Shown: positions 33,368 to 42,357, counted from the first letter of the stretch. The stretch: 64,000 bases of DNA from Bacilli bacterium (GCA_017457045.1 JAFTIF010000003.1:1-64000), one strand, 5' to 3'. Translations and numbers: made by a program. The notes: generated from the sequence alone by a model not told the origin.

Positions 33368-35117
33368 AAATTTTCTTAATTTCAGAAATAATCGAATCTA
33401 AATCGAGATTATATCTTTTTAATTGCTGTTCGATACTTCCTGTTGTAATGAATGTATTTGGTAACGCAAAGGTAATAATGTTTCCTTTGAATCCTAGTTT
33501 ATTCAATGCAATTTCTACATGATATGAAAAACCTTCTTTTATTGAATATGGATCATAAATTACTATATTTTGGTATTCTTTTAATGACTCTAAAACTTTT
33601 AAATTTAAAGGTTTTTGGAAAATGGCATTAATAATAGTTATATTTTCATTTTCTAGTTTTTTAATCACATCGTTAAGAAGAGGACCATAACTTATAAGAC
33701 AAGTTTTTGAAGGGTTATTTTTCTCAACTATCCATTCACCAAAAGTTATATTTTTAACTAGATCTAATGAATCGATTTTTTGATAATCTATTTCACCTTT
33801 TGGATAGCGGATTGCAAATAGGTGATTATAGTCTTTTGAAAGTTTCATAAGCATAGCAGCTTCTTCTTGATTCTTAGCCATAGCTACTGATGTATTTGGC
33901 ATATTTAATAAGAATGAAGAATCGAATATTCCTTGATGAGTTTCTCCATCTTGACCAACTAAACCAGCTCTATCGATTAATAAAGTAACAGGCAAGTCCA
34001 GACGAGCTAGGTCATGATGCACTTGATCATATGCTCTTTGTAAGAAGGTTGAATAAATAACAACATATGGATGATAATTGTTTAATGCCATTCCTCCTGC
34101 TAAAGTGATGGAATGTTCTTCACAAATTCCAACATCAAAAGATCTATTAGGGAAAGCTGTTACTACTTTGTGTAAGTAGCTTCCTATTCCTGTTGCAGGA
34201 TGAATAATTGTGGATTTGTTATTATCATTCATTATAAGTTCAAGTAAGCGAGCATAGACTTTACTCCATGACGCTGTATTGTCATTAGATGATTTGATTT
34301 CTACTCCAGTTGATATATCAAATGCACTTACTCCATGATAAAAACCACACTTGTCATTTTCTGAAGGAGTATATCCTTTTCCTTTTATTGTTGATACATG
34401 CACTACAACTGATTTATTACTTTCTTTTGCTTTTAATAATGCATTTTCTAATGAATCAAAATTATGACCATCTACGTTACCGATATAATCAAAACCAAGA
34501 TTTTCAAAAATATTTGTTGCTACTTGGTTATTTTTTGCATTTTGAAGTGCTTTATGAAGACCACCGATAGTTTTGCCAATACACATATCGTTATCGTTTA
34601 AAATAATAATTACTTTTGTCTTAAGTGAACCTAAATGGTTTAAAGCTTCGAATGCTAGTCCATTTGAAATAGTTCCATCACCAATAATAGCAATAACTTC
34701 ATAGTTTTCATTTTCCAAATCACGAGTTATAGCCATGCCTGTAGCGGTAGAAATTGATGTAGAACTATGTCCAGCTTCATATGAATCGTAGATAGACTCA
34801 CTTCTTTTTTGAAACCCAGTAATTCCATTTTCTTGTCTTAAGTTATCTAATGGACGACCAGATAAAATCTTATGAGGATAAGTTTGATGTCCGACATCAA
34901 AAATTAATTTGTCTTTTGGTAGATTAAAGTGTTTATGTAGAGCAATTGTAAGTTCTACAATACCTAGATTACTTGCTAAATGACCACCGAATTGAGAACA
35001 TTTTTCAAGAATTAGGTTTCTTATATCCATGCTTAAAAGCTTGAGTTCTTCTTTACTCAAGTTCTTAACGATATTTGAATTGAAATCTTTGTTTAAATTA
35101 AAATGTTTCTTATTCAT
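33366..35117 (-). CDS. dxs: 1-deoxy-D-xylulose-5-phosphate synthase
   Basis: First step of the MEP pathway: pyruvate plus glyceraldehyde 3-phosphate to DXP, thiamine diphosphate dependent. The 583-residue product has GGHLASNLGIVELT, FDVGHQTYPHKIL, the ThDP motif IGDGTISNGLAFEALNH ... ILNDNDMCI, and the pyrimidine-domain block LPVTLLIDRAGLVGQDGETHQGIFD. It is about 40 residues shorter than usual, and the ThDP motif is slightly atypical (TISN for AMTG). It follows a chorismate mutase gene in the same direction. Confidence 0.93.
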   Translation of the reverse strand: MNKKHFNLNKDFNSNIVKNLSKEELKLLSMDIRNLILEKCSQFGGHLASNLGIVELTIALHKHFNLPKDKLIFDVGHQTYPHKILSGRPLDNLRQENGITGFQKRSESIYDSYEAGHSSTSISTATGMAITRDLENENYEVIAIIGDGTISNGLAFEALNHLGSLKTKVIIILNDNDMCIGKTIGGLHKALQNAKNNQVATNIFENLGFDYIGNVDGHNFDSLENALLKAKESNKSVVVHVSTIKGKGYTPSENDKCGFYHGVSAFDISTGVEIKSSNDNTASWSKVYARLLELIMNDNNKSTIIHPATGIGSYLHKVVTAFPNRSFDVGICEEHSITLAGGMALNNYHPYVVIYSTFLQRAYDQVHHDLARLDLPVTLLIDRAGLVGQDGETHQGIFDSSFLLNMPNTSVAMAKNQEEAAMLMKLSKDYNHLFAIRYPKGEIDYQKIDSLDLVKNITFGEWIVEKNNPSKTCLISYGPLLNDVIKKLENENITIINAIFQKPLNLKVLESLKEYQNIVIYDPYSIKEGFSYHVEIALNKLGFKGNIITFALPNTFITTGSIEQQLKRYNLDLDSIISEIKKI

Positions 35118-35176
35118 AATGCCTCTTTAATATCTTCGCAGGATAATTTTATCATAATAACATATAAAAAACTATG

Positions 35177-35452
35177 TTATTTATCTTTCTTAATAATCTT
35201 TTCTTGATATTTTTTTGATAGTTCAATTGTCTTTTTTAAGTATTCTTCATAATAGATTTTAAGTTCATCTTGAACATAAGATAAGTTTTTGCTAATCAGA
35301 CTATTTTCTCTATTTTGATCTAAAATAGGAAGATTGTTTTCTTGTTTGTATTTTGCGATTTCCTTAGCACATTCCATTCTTTCTTCAAATAGTTTTGCCA
35401 TTTTTTCGTCTATTGCATTTATTTGCTTTCTTAATTCTTCTATATTTTTCAT
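35177..35452 (-). CDS. chorismate mutase, AroQ class
   Basis: Converts chorismate to prephenate for Phe/Tyr synthesis. The 91-residue all-helical product keeps the AroQ active site: Arg8, Arg25, Lys36, Asp45, Arg48, Glu49, Ser79 and Gln83, each at the E. coli spacing apart from a short deletion before helix 3. The ATG at 35452 follows AGGTAGG; a TTG three codons upstream is less likely. It is divergent from aroB, so the two aromatic transcription units share a control region. Confidence 0.88.
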   Translation of the reverse strand: MKNIEELRKQINAIDEKMAKLFEERMECAKEIAKYKQENNLPILDQNRENSLISKNLSYVQDELKIYYEEYLKKTIELSKKYQEKIIKKDK

Positions 35453-35523
35453 ATTTATCAACCTACCTATCTATATATCATAATACATTTTTCTTTGTAA
35501 AAAGAAAAGTTATATTTTTTATG

Positions 35524-35561
35524 TTGAAAATTTGCCAAATTATATTATTATTAATAATATA
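35524..35561 (+). promoter_or_regulatory. aroB promoter region with inverted repeat
   Basis: TTGAAA (35524-35529) with TATTAT (35546-35551) at 16 bases. A 21-bp inverted repeat TATATTATT-ATT-AATAATATA (35541-35561) covers the -10 and could be an operator, or just reflect AT richness. Confidence 0.4.
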
Positions 35562-35574
35562 GGGAGGAATTGCT

Positions 35575-36579
35575 ATGAAATTGAATATAAATGTTGAAAA
35601 TGCAAGTTATGAAGTTGTATTAGGAACAAATATTTTACGAAATATTAATGAATATTATGATTTTAGTAAGCATAATAAAGTTTTAATTGTAAGTGATGAT
35701 GGCGTTCCTTCAAAGTATGCCGAAATGGTTAAAAGTCAATTATCAAATTCATTAATTTATGTTTTTGAACATGGTGAAAGCCATAAAAATATTGAAACTT
35801 TTATTAAACTACAAGAAACACTTTTAGAATATGAATTCACAAAAAGTGATTTATTAATTGCTTTAGGTGGAGGAGTTGTTGGTGATCTAGTTGGTTTTAC
35901 TGCATCAACATATAAAAGAGGAATCAAGTATATTAATATTCCAACTACAACACTTTCTCAAATAGATAGTTCAGTAGGAGGAAAAACTGCAATTGATATG
36001 GGAAATGTTAAAAATGCAATTGGAACTATTTATCAACCTGAATTAGTTTTGATTGATTTTGATACACTTAAAACATTAGATAAATATCAATATTCAAGTG
36101 GTCTTGTTGAAGCATTAAAAGCAGGAATACTAAAAGATTCTAAAATTATTGATTTATTTGCTGATTTAGAAGCAAATTATCAAGAAATTATTTATCGTGC
36201 ATTAGTCGTAAAAAAAGAAATTGTTGAAGAAGATGTTTTCGAACAAGGAAATCGTAAACAGCTTAATTTAGGTCATACAATTGGGCATCCAATTGAATTG
36301 TTAAGTAATATGTCACATGGTGAAGCAGTTGGAATTGGAATGCTTTATGTAATTAAAGATGAAGTTTTAAAAGAAAAAGCAAAGAAAATTCTTTCATCAT
36401 TAGGATTAAGAACAACTTATGAATATGATTTAGAAAAGGCATTAAATATTCTTGTAAATGATAAAAAAGCAAATAACAAAGGAATTCAAATGGTATTTGC
36501 ACATAAAATTAATGATATCGAGTTTGTTACTATGAAAAAGGAAGATATCAAAGTATTAATCGAGGAGGGAAATCTATGA
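35575..36579 (+). CDS. aroB: 3-dehydroquinate synthase
   Basis: Second step of the shikimate pathway: DAHP to 3-dehydroquinate, NAD and metal dependent. The 334-residue product has LLIALGGGVVGDLVGFTASTYKRGIKYINIPTTTLSQIDSSVGGKTAIDMGNVKNAIGTIYQP, and metal-site residues in EALKAG, NLGHTIGHPIE and MSHGEAVGIGM. Normal length. It starts the aroB-aroC-aroEK-aroQ operon after AGGGAGG; its stop overlaps the aroC start (ATGA). Confidence 0.96.
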   Translation: MKLNINVENASYEVVLGTNILRNINEYYDFSKHNKVLIVSDDGVPSKYAEMVKSQLSNSLIYVFEHGESHKNIETFIKLQETLLEYEFTKSDLLIALGGGVVGDLVGFTASTYKRGIKYINIPTTTLSQIDSSVGGKTAIDMGNVKNAIGTIYQPELVLIDFDTLKTLDKYQYSSGLVEALKAGILKDSKIIDLFADLEANYQEIIYRALVVKKEIVEEDVFEQGNRKQLNLGHTIGHPIELLSNMSHGEAVGIGMLYVIKDEVLKEKAKKILSSLGLRTTYEYDLEKALNILVNDKKANNKGIQMVFAHKINDIEFVTMKKEDIKVLIEEGNL

Positions 36580-37643
36580 GTTCAATAATTGGTAATAACA
36601 TTAAATTGTCCATTTTTGGTGAATCACATAGTGAATACATAGGAATTACAATTCATGGATTAAAAGCGGGTATTGAACTTGATTTAAACTACATCGATGA
36701 AATGTTATCTTTACGCCGTCCAGATGGAGTATTAACAACTGCAAGAATTGAAAAAGATGAATATAAAATAGTTAGTGGTTATTTCAATGGTTTTACAACA
36801 GGAGCACCTTTAACTGTTTTAGTTCCAAATACTAACACTATTTCAAAAGATTATAATCCTGAAGTTATTAGACCTTCTACTTCAGATTATCCAGCATTCA
36901 TTAAATATGATGGATTTAATGATTATCGCGGAAGTGGAATGTTTTCAGGAAGAGTCACTGTATCTTTAGTTATTGCAGGATCTATTGCTAGACAAATATT
37001 AGCTAAAAGAAATATTGTTATAGGTAGTAAGATTCATAGTATACATAACATAGAAGATGACAAAACTTTAGATTTATCTAAAGTAAATGATTTCAACAAA
37101 GAAAGATTTCCAACAATTTCTTTAGAAAAAAGAAAACAAATGGAAGAAGCAATTTTAAAAGCTAAAAATAATCTTGATTCTGTGGGTGGAGTTGTCGAAA
37201 CTTATGTTTTAAACATGCCTGTCGGAATAGGAGAACCTTATTTTGATTCTGTAGAAAGTGTTTTATCACATTTGATTTTCTCTATTCCTGGAGTTAAAGG
37301 AGTGGAATTTGGATTAGGCTTTGATATAACAAAGTTATATGGAAGTGAAGCTAATGATCCTTTAAGATATGAAAATGAAAAAGTGACATTTACTAAGAAT
37401 AATTCTGGTGGCATAAACGGAGGTTTATCTAATGGTAATCCTTTAGTAATGCGTACAGCATTTAGACCTACACCTTCAATTGCGAAAAAGCAAAAAACAA
37501 TTAATGTTTCAACAAAAGAAAATGTTGATTTAGAATTACATGGTAGACACGATCCTTGTTTTGTAACTAGAGCAAGAGTAGTGGTTGATTCAGTAGTTGC
37601 TTTAGGATTATTGGATTTATTATCTAATGAATTAGGTGAATAA
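36576..37643 (+). CDS. aroC: chorismate synthase
   Basis: Last step to chorismate, using reduced FMN. The 355-residue product has GESHSEYIGITIHGL, LSLRRPDGVLTTARIEKDE, DYRGSGMFSGRVT, GGINGGLSNGNPLVMRTAFRPTPSIAKKQ and GRHDPCFVTRARVVVDS, which are the three family signatures. It overlaps aroB by 4 bases and ends 1 base before the aroEK start codon. Confidence 0.97.
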   Translation: MSSIIGNNIKLSIFGESHSEYIGITIHGLKAGIELDLNYIDEMLSLRRPDGVLTTARIEKDEYKIVSGYFNGFTTGAPLTVLVPNTNTISKDYNPEVIRPSTSDYPAFIKYDGFNDYRGSGMFSGRVTVSLVIAGSIARQILAKRNIVIGSKIHSIHNIEDDKTLDLSKVNDFNKERFPTISLEKRKQMEEAILKAKNNLDSVGGVVETYVLNMPVGIGEPYFDSVESVLSHLIFSIPGVKGVEFGLGFDITKLYGSEANDPLRYENEKVTFTKNNSGGINGGLSNGNPLVMRTAFRPTPSIAKKQKTINVSTKENVDLELHGRHDPCFVTRARVVVDSVVALGLLDLLSNELGE

Positions 37644-37644
37644 A

Positions 37645-38886
37645 ATGAAATATGGATTAATAGGAAAAGACGTAAGAAATAGCTTTTCTAAGTCAATTCA
37701 TGAACAACTTGGCTATGAATATGATTTAGTAAGTTTAAATGAAACTGAATTAGAAGAGTTTCTTATAAAAAAAGAATTCAAGGGTATCAATGTAACAATT
37801 CCATATAAGCAAGAAGTTATTAAACATTTACATTTTTCATCCCCAAGTGTTCAGAAAATTGGTGCATGTAATTGTATTGTAAATGAAGAAGGATTTTTAA
37901 TGGGATATAACACTGATTATGATGGAGTGAAATATTTAATTGAAAAAAATAATTTTCAAATTAAAGACAAAAATGTCTTAATTTTAGGAACTGGTGGAAC
38001 ATGTAAAACAGTTTCTGCAGTTTTAAAAGATTTAGACGTTAAAAGCATTTTTATTGCGTCAAGAAGTCCTAAAGAAAATCAATATTCTTATCAAGATATA
38101 TATGATTTAGATGTGGATTTAATTATTAACACAACACCAAATGGAATGATAGGTTATAGTGATGATTTACTAGTAGACTTAGAAAAATTCCCTTCCTTAG
38201 AAGGTGTGATTGATGTCATTTACAACCCTTTAAAGACAACTTTACTAAATAAAGCTTCAGAATTAAATATTCCTAATTGCAATGGATTAGATATGCTTAT
38301 TTATCAAGCAATTAAAGCTTCAGAGTTATTTAATAACAAAAGAATTAATGATGAAGATATTAATAAAATAAAAGAAAAAATTTTATTAGAAAAACTTAAT
38401 ATTGTCTTAGTCGGTCTTCCGGGATGTGGTAAAACAACACATGGTAAATTAATTGCCAAACAACTTAATAAAGAGTTTGTAGATATTGATGCATTAATAG
38501 TTGAAAAAGAAAATAGATCTATTAATGAAATATTTGCAAGTGATGGAGAAGCGTATTTTAGAAATTTAGAAACAAATTTTTGTAAAGAATTGTCAATAAA
38601 GAATAACCTAGTTATTTCTACAGGTGGAGGAGTAGTTTTAAATAAGGAAAATATTAAGTATTTATCTAAAAATGGATTAATTATTTTTATGGATAAAGAC
38701 ATTGAATTATTTAAAATATCTGACAAAAGACCATTAACAAGAAATAAAGAAGAATTAAAAAAACTAAGAGAAATAAGGTACAATTTGTATTTATCATCAT
38801 GTGATACAATGGTGAATTTGACAAATGATTTAGATAAAAATTTAGAAAAAATATTGGAGGTAGTATATGAAGTTATTAATCGTTAA
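37645..38886 (+). CDS. shikimate dehydrogenase-shikimate kinase fusion
   Basis: A single 413-residue protein with two enzymes. Residues 1 to about 245 are AroE: SFSKSIHEQLG, NVTIPYK (catalytic Lys), GACNCIV, NTDYDGV and the NADP motif ILGTGGTCKT. Residues about 252-413 are AroK: P-loop GLPGCGKTTHGK, FVDIDALIVEKENRSINEIFASDGEAYFRNLE, STGGGVVL and DKRPLTRN. It performs consecutive steps dehydroshikimate to shikimate to shikimate 3-phosphate. No internal stop or second ribosome binding site is seen. The ATG at 37645 follows TTAGGTG. Confidence 0.93.
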   Translation: MKYGLIGKDVRNSFSKSIHEQLGYEYDLVSLNETELEEFLIKKEFKGINVTIPYKQEVIKHLHFSSPSVQKIGACNCIVNEEGFLMGYNTDYDGVKYLIEKNNFQIKDKNVLILGTGGTCKTVSAVLKDLDVKSIFIASRSPKENQYSYQDIYDLDVDLIINTTPNGMIGYSDDLLVDLEKFPSLEGVIDVIYNPLKTTLLNKASELNIPNCNGLDMLIYQAIKASELFNNKRINDEDINKIKEKILLEKLNIVLVGLPGCGKTTHGKLIAKQLNKEFVDIDALIVEKENRSINEIFASDGEAYFRNLETNFCKELSIKNNLVISTGGGVVLNKENIKYLSKNGLIIFMDKDIELFKISDKRPLTRNKEELKKLREIRYNLYLSSCDTMVNLTNDLDKNLEKILEVVYEVINR

Positions 38887-39298
38887 TGGCCCAAATTTAA
38901 ATATGCTTGGTATTAGAGAACCAAAAGTATATGGAAATACTACTTACCAAGATTTAGTTAACAAAATAAATGCTTGGGCAAATGAATTGAATGTCGAAGT
39001 AGAAGTTTTTCAAAGTAATCATGAAGGCGCATTACTCGATAAAATTCAAAGTGTATATGGAAAAGTAGAGGGGTTAATTATCAATGCTGGAGCATATACA
39101 CATACATCAATTGCTTTACTAGATTGTGTTAAATCTGTAAGTATTAGAGCAGTCGAAGTTCATATAAGTAATGTTTATGAACGCGAAGCATTTAGACATA
39201 TTAGTTATGTCGGAATGGCATGTGAAAAATCTTTTATTGGATTAGGAATAGAAGGTTATAAAAAAGCGATGGAATATTTCGCTTTAGAAAATAAATAA
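38867..39298 (+). CDS. aroQ: 3-dehydroquinate dehydratase, type II
   Basis: Third shikimate step. The 143-residue type II enzyme has LLIVNGPNLNMLGIREPKVYG with the catalytic Tyr of the flexible loop, SNHEGALLDKIQ, INAGAYTHTSIAL and EVHISNVYEREAFRHISY. Normal length. It overlaps aroEK by 20 bases and follows TTGGAGG. It completes aroB, aroQ, aroE, aroK and aroC; aroA and DAHP synthase are not in the window. Confidence 0.96.
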   Translation: MKLLIVNGPNLNMLGIREPKVYGNTTYQDLVNKINAWANELNVEVEVFQSNHEGALLDKIQSVYGKVEGLIINAGAYTHTSIALLDCVKSVSIRAVEVHISNVYEREAFRHISYVGMACEKSFIGLGIEGYKKAMEYFALENK

Positions 39299-39316
39299 AA
39301 AGAATTATTCTTTTTA
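39297..39316 (+). terminator. terminator after aroQ
   Basis: AAAAAGA/TCTTTTT (39297-39303 with 39309-39315), weak AT stem beginning in the stop codon and ending in a T-run. Confidence 0.6.
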
Positions 39317-39337
39317 CTAGATTTATTGTTTGAATTA

Positions 39338-39346
39338 TGGCATAAT
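39338..39346 (+). promoter_or_regulatory. proS extended -10
   Basis: TGG followed by CATAAT (39341-39346), 37 bases before proS. No clear -35. Confidence 0.45.
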
Positions 39347-39383
39347 TGCTATTGGCTTATTATTAAGTGTTAGGAGTGAAATT

Positions 39384-41090
39384 ATGAGAGCAAGTAGAAT
39401 GTTAATTGCAACATTAAAAGAAGCACCATCAGATGCAGAAATTTCAAGTCATATTTTATTAATTAGAGCTGGAATGATTAAAAAATTAGTTCCTGGTGTT
39501 TATAACTATTTACCTTTAGGTTTAAAAGTATTAAATAAAATCGAAGATATCATCCGTGAAGAAATGGATGCTTCAGGTGCAAATGAAATTCTTTCAAGTG
39601 CTTTACAACCAAAGGAACTATGGGAAGAATCAGGCAGATGGAGTAAGTATGGTCCAGAACTTATGAGATTTACAGATAGACATGATAAAGAATTCTGTTT
39701 AGGTCCAACTCATGAAGAAATTTTTACTGATCTAGCAAGACAATTAATCCGTTCTCCAAAACAACTCCCTATGAATATTTATCAAATTCAAACTAAGTAT
39801 CGTGATGAAGTAAGACCTAGATTTGGATTAATGAGAGGTAGAGAATTTATCATGAAAGATGCTTATTCTTTTGATAAAGACGAAGCTGGATTAGAAAAAA
39901 GCTATCAAACAATGTATGATGTTTATTCAAGAATCTTTACTAGACTTGGATTAAATTATCAAGCAGTTTTAGCTGACACAGGTAATATTGGTGGTAATGG
40001 TTCTCATCAATTCATGGCTTTAAGTGAAGTTGGCGAAAGTAATATTTGTTATTGTCCAGTTTGTAATTATGCAGCTGACCAAGAAAAAGCTACAGCAATC
40101 CCTGTAGATACAAATAGTCAAGACGAATTAAAAGAAGTCAACGAAATTGAAACTATCAATCAAAGAACTATTGAGCAAGTTTCATCATTCTTAAATGTTA
40201 ATCCATCAAGAGTTGTTAAAACATTGATTTATAAAGATTTCCAAAATGATGAAGTTGTTGCAGTTTTAGTTAGAGGCGATAGAGAAGTTAACCATGTTAA
40301 ATTATGTAATGCTTTGAATACTTCAGAACATATGCTAGAACTAGCAAGTGATGAAGTTATTAAAGAAATCGGAAGCATCAACGGATTTGTTGGTCCAGTT
40401 GGATTAAAAGTAAGAGTATTAGCAGACTTAGAAATTGAAAAAATGCGTAACTTTGTAGTAGGCGCTAATAAATTAAATTATCACTTAGAAAACGTTAATT
40501 TAGGAAGAGATTTTGAAGCAACATTAATTGATTTAAGACAAGCTGTTGAAGGTGACTTGTGTCCAGTATGTGGTAAACCTATGAAACTTGAAAGAGGTAT
40601 TGAAGTAGGTCAAATCTTTAAACTTCAAACAAAATATTCTCAAGCAATGAACTGTACATATACTAATGAAGAAGGTAAAAATGTTCCTATGGTTATGGGA
40701 TGCTATGGAATCGGTGTAACTAGAACAATGGCAGCTGTTGTTGAACAATATCATGATGACTTTGGTATTAAATGGCCATTATGTATCGCACCATATCATG
40801 TAGTAGTAGTTCCAGTTAATGCTAAAGATGAAACTCAAGTTAAATTAGCTGAAGAAATTTATGCTAACTTAAAGAAAAATAAAGTTGAAGCAGTAATTGA
40901 TGATAGAGATGCAAAAGCTGGCTTTAAATTCAAAGACTGGGAATTAATGGGTATTCCTTATATGATCGTTGTTGGTAAACGCGCACCAGAAGGAATCGTT
41001 GAATTCAAAGATAGACATGCAAATACTAAAGAAGAAGTTACTCCTTTAGATGCTGCAAATAAGGTTTTAGAATTAGTTAAAAATATTTAG
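39384..41090 (+). CDS. proS: prolyl-tRNA synthetase
   Basis: Class II synthetase charging tRNA-Pro. The 568-residue bacterial-type enzyme has the N-terminal MLIATLKEAPSDAEISSHILLIRAGMI, motif 2 IYQIQTKYRDEVRPRFGLMRGREFIMKDAYSF, the editing (INS) domain around 220-400, a Cys pair (CPVCNYA; CPVCGKP) and motif 3 GCYGIGVTRTMAA, then an anticodon-binding domain. The ATG at 39384 follows TAGGAGTG. In Bacillus proS sits before polC; here it has moved 20 kb. Confidence 0.96.
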   Translation: MRASRMLIATLKEAPSDAEISSHILLIRAGMIKKLVPGVYNYLPLGLKVLNKIEDIIREEMDASGANEILSSALQPKELWEESGRWSKYGPELMRFTDRHDKEFCLGPTHEEIFTDLARQLIRSPKQLPMNIYQIQTKYRDEVRPRFGLMRGREFIMKDAYSFDKDEAGLEKSYQTMYDVYSRIFTRLGLNYQAVLADTGNIGGNGSHQFMALSEVGESNICYCPVCNYAADQEKATAIPVDTNSQDELKEVNEIETINQRTIEQVSSFLNVNPSRVVKTLIYKDFQNDEVVAVLVRGDREVNHVKLCNALNTSEHMLELASDEVIKEIGSINGFVGPVGLKVRVLADLEIEKMRNFVVGANKLNYHLENVNLGRDFEATLIDLRQAVEGDLCPVCGKPMKLERGIEVGQIFKLQTKYSQAMNCTYTNEEGKNVPMVMGCYGIGVTRTMAAVVEQYHDDFGIKWPLCIAPYHVVVVPVNAKDETQVKLAEEIYANLKKNKVEAVIDDRDAKAGFKFKDWELMGIPYMIVVGKRAPEGIVEFKDRHANTKEEVTPLDAANKVLELVKNI

Positions 41091-41113
41091 AAAAGAGCTT
41101 CGGCTCTTTTTTT
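41091..41113 (+). terminator. proS terminator
   Basis: AAAAGAGC (41091-41098), UUCG tetraloop, GCTCTTTT (41103-41110) and more T. A textbook terminator. Confidence 0.93.
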
Positions 41114-41194
41114 GTATAAATATTTAATATTAGTTAATAATATTAATGTATTAACTTTGGCGTAATGAATATCTTACTGCATAATAAGTTATAC

Positions 41195-41219
41195 AAAAGG
41201 GCATAAAAGCCCTTTTTTT
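41195..41219 (+). terminator. isolated terminator before the 41258 gene
   Basis: AAAAGGGC (41195-41202) pairs with GCCCTTTT (41209-41216), T-run. It lies 82 bases after the proS terminator with no gene between. Confidence 0.85.
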
Positions 41220-41234
41220 GCGCTTTTAAGAAGA

Positions 41235-41240
41235 TATAAT
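41235..41240 (+). promoter_or_regulatory. -10 element of the 41258 gene
   Basis: TATAAT 18 bases before the ATG, close after the terminator T-run. The leader would be very short. Confidence 0.45.
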
Positions 41241-41257
41241 TGGTTTGGTGATAAATT

Positions 41258-41872
41258 ATGAATTCAAAGTTAAAATATTTGATTTTGCCTTTAATTTGCT
41301 GTTTTTTGTTTAGCCCAAATAAAAAAAAATATCGAAATGAATTATCCAAATACGAAACTTTACCAATAAATAAATCAAATTATAATTTTGATGGATATAA
41401 TGATTTTGTTGATAATTCAATTAAATACTATGAAGCATTTTTGAAATATGTTAACTATGAATATTTTTCAAAGATAGAATTAAAGAAAGAAAGTAATTAT
41501 TCATATAATGAGGCAACTTTATTTTACTTATCTAATAATATTACTATATATAAGAATGAATATAGCTTATCTATTCAAAATTATAATGAATATAAATGTT
41601 TTGAATTAAAGACATCTTCCTTGTTCTATTGGTATTTTTCATCTTCTTTTTTGGATTTTAGACAAGACTCGAGAGTCTATTTTATTAAAGATAAATATAG
41701 AGTGTGTTTCGAAAAAGGTGAAGTAAAATCTATCTTTAGCTATGAAGATAAAATATTTTATGATGGAATATTATATAAAATAGAAAATCATTCATTAAAA
41801 AAGTATGTAGATGATAAAAAGGAGCAGGAACTTGTTATGATTGCAAATATTTATTTAACAGAATACTTTTAA
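41258..41872 (+). CDS. secreted or membrane-anchored hypothetical protein
   Basis: Not recognised. The 204-residue product has a short hydrophobic N-terminus (MNSKLKYLILPLICCFLFSP) that could be a signal peptide; the LICC is not a standard lipobox. The rest is rich in Tyr, Phe, Asn and Lys, mostly beta, with SSLFYWYFSSSFLDFRQDSRVYFI and a C-terminal helix. The start follows GGTGAT. Base composition is even more AT-rich than its neighbours, which may mean recent acquisition or weak constraint. Confidence 0.55.
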   Translation: MNSKLKYLILPLICCFLFSPNKKKYRNELSKYETLPINKSNYNFDGYNDFVDNSIKYYEAFLKYVNYEYFSKIELKKESNYSYNEATLFYLSNNITIYKNEYSLSIQNYNEYKCFELKTSSLFYWYFSSSFLDFRQDSRVYFIKDKYRVCFEKGEVKSIFSYEDKIFYDGILYKIENHSLKKYVDDKKEQELVMIANIYLTEYF

Positions 41873-41874
41873 TA

Positions 41875-41883
41875 TGCTAAAAT
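41875..41883 (+). promoter_or_regulatory. gtrA-like gene extended -10
   Basis: TGC followed by TAAAAT (41878-41883); a TTTAAC (41854-41859) lies 18 bases upstream. The same TGCTAAAAT recurs before the T-box leader. Confidence 0.5.
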
Positions 41884-41898
41884 AAATATGGTGATTTT

Positions 41899-42339
41899 AT
41901 GATTAAATTTATTAAAAAACTGTTATCAATCGAATTTGTTAAATTTGTGATTGCAGGAGGTCTTAATACTCTTTTTGGTGGAATATTAATTCCGTTTCTA
42001 TTTTCGTTTGCTAATACTATTCCTGATTTAGTAATAGGAAATATTTTTGTATTTAGTGTTTCATTATTAATTGGTTATATTATTTGGTTTCCTTTTGCGT
42101 ATACTTTACAAGTTAAGTTTGTTTTTAATACGAAATGGGATTGGTCAAGACTTGGTGGATACGCTTTAACTCAAGTTGTTAATTTATTTGTTAATCAATT
42201 AATGCTATATTTATTCAAAAATGTTTTAGGAATTACTTTATTAAATGGACTTGTTTCTTTAGCTTTAGCAGCATTTGTAACAATTCCAATTATGTTTGTT
42301 TTAGTAAGACTTGTAGTAAAAAAGAAAGAAAGTAACTAG
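41899..42339 (+). CDS. GtrA-like membrane protein
   Basis: GtrA-family proteins are four-helix membrane proteins implicated in moving polyprenyl-linked sugars for cell-surface glycans. The 146-residue product opens with the family pattern EFVKFVIAGGLNTLFGG and has four hydrophobic helices, ending VRLVVKKK. No glycosyltransferase is adjacent, so its partner is unknown. The start follows GGTGAT, and the stop lies in the stem of its terminator. Confidence 0.8.
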   Translation: MIKFIKKLLSIEFVKFVIAGGLNTLFGGILIPFLFSFANTIPDLVIGNIFVFSVSLLIGYIIWFPFAYTLQVKFVFNTKWDWSRLGGYALTQVVNLFVNQLMLYLFKNVLGITLLNGLVSLALAAFVTIPIMFVLVRLVVKKKESN

Positions 42340-42357
42340 AAAAATAGTTACTTTTTT
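42330..42357 (+). terminator. terminator after the gtrA-like gene
   Basis: AAGTAACTA (42330-42338) pairs with TAGTTACTT (42345-42353), then a T-run. Confidence 0.88.

Noticed and set aside
37645..38886. aroE and aroK as two separate genes joined by a sequencing error
   Set aside because: The frame is continuous with a plausible linker (residues about 235-252) and no stop or ribosome binding site at the junction; a read check is still listed as the refuting test.
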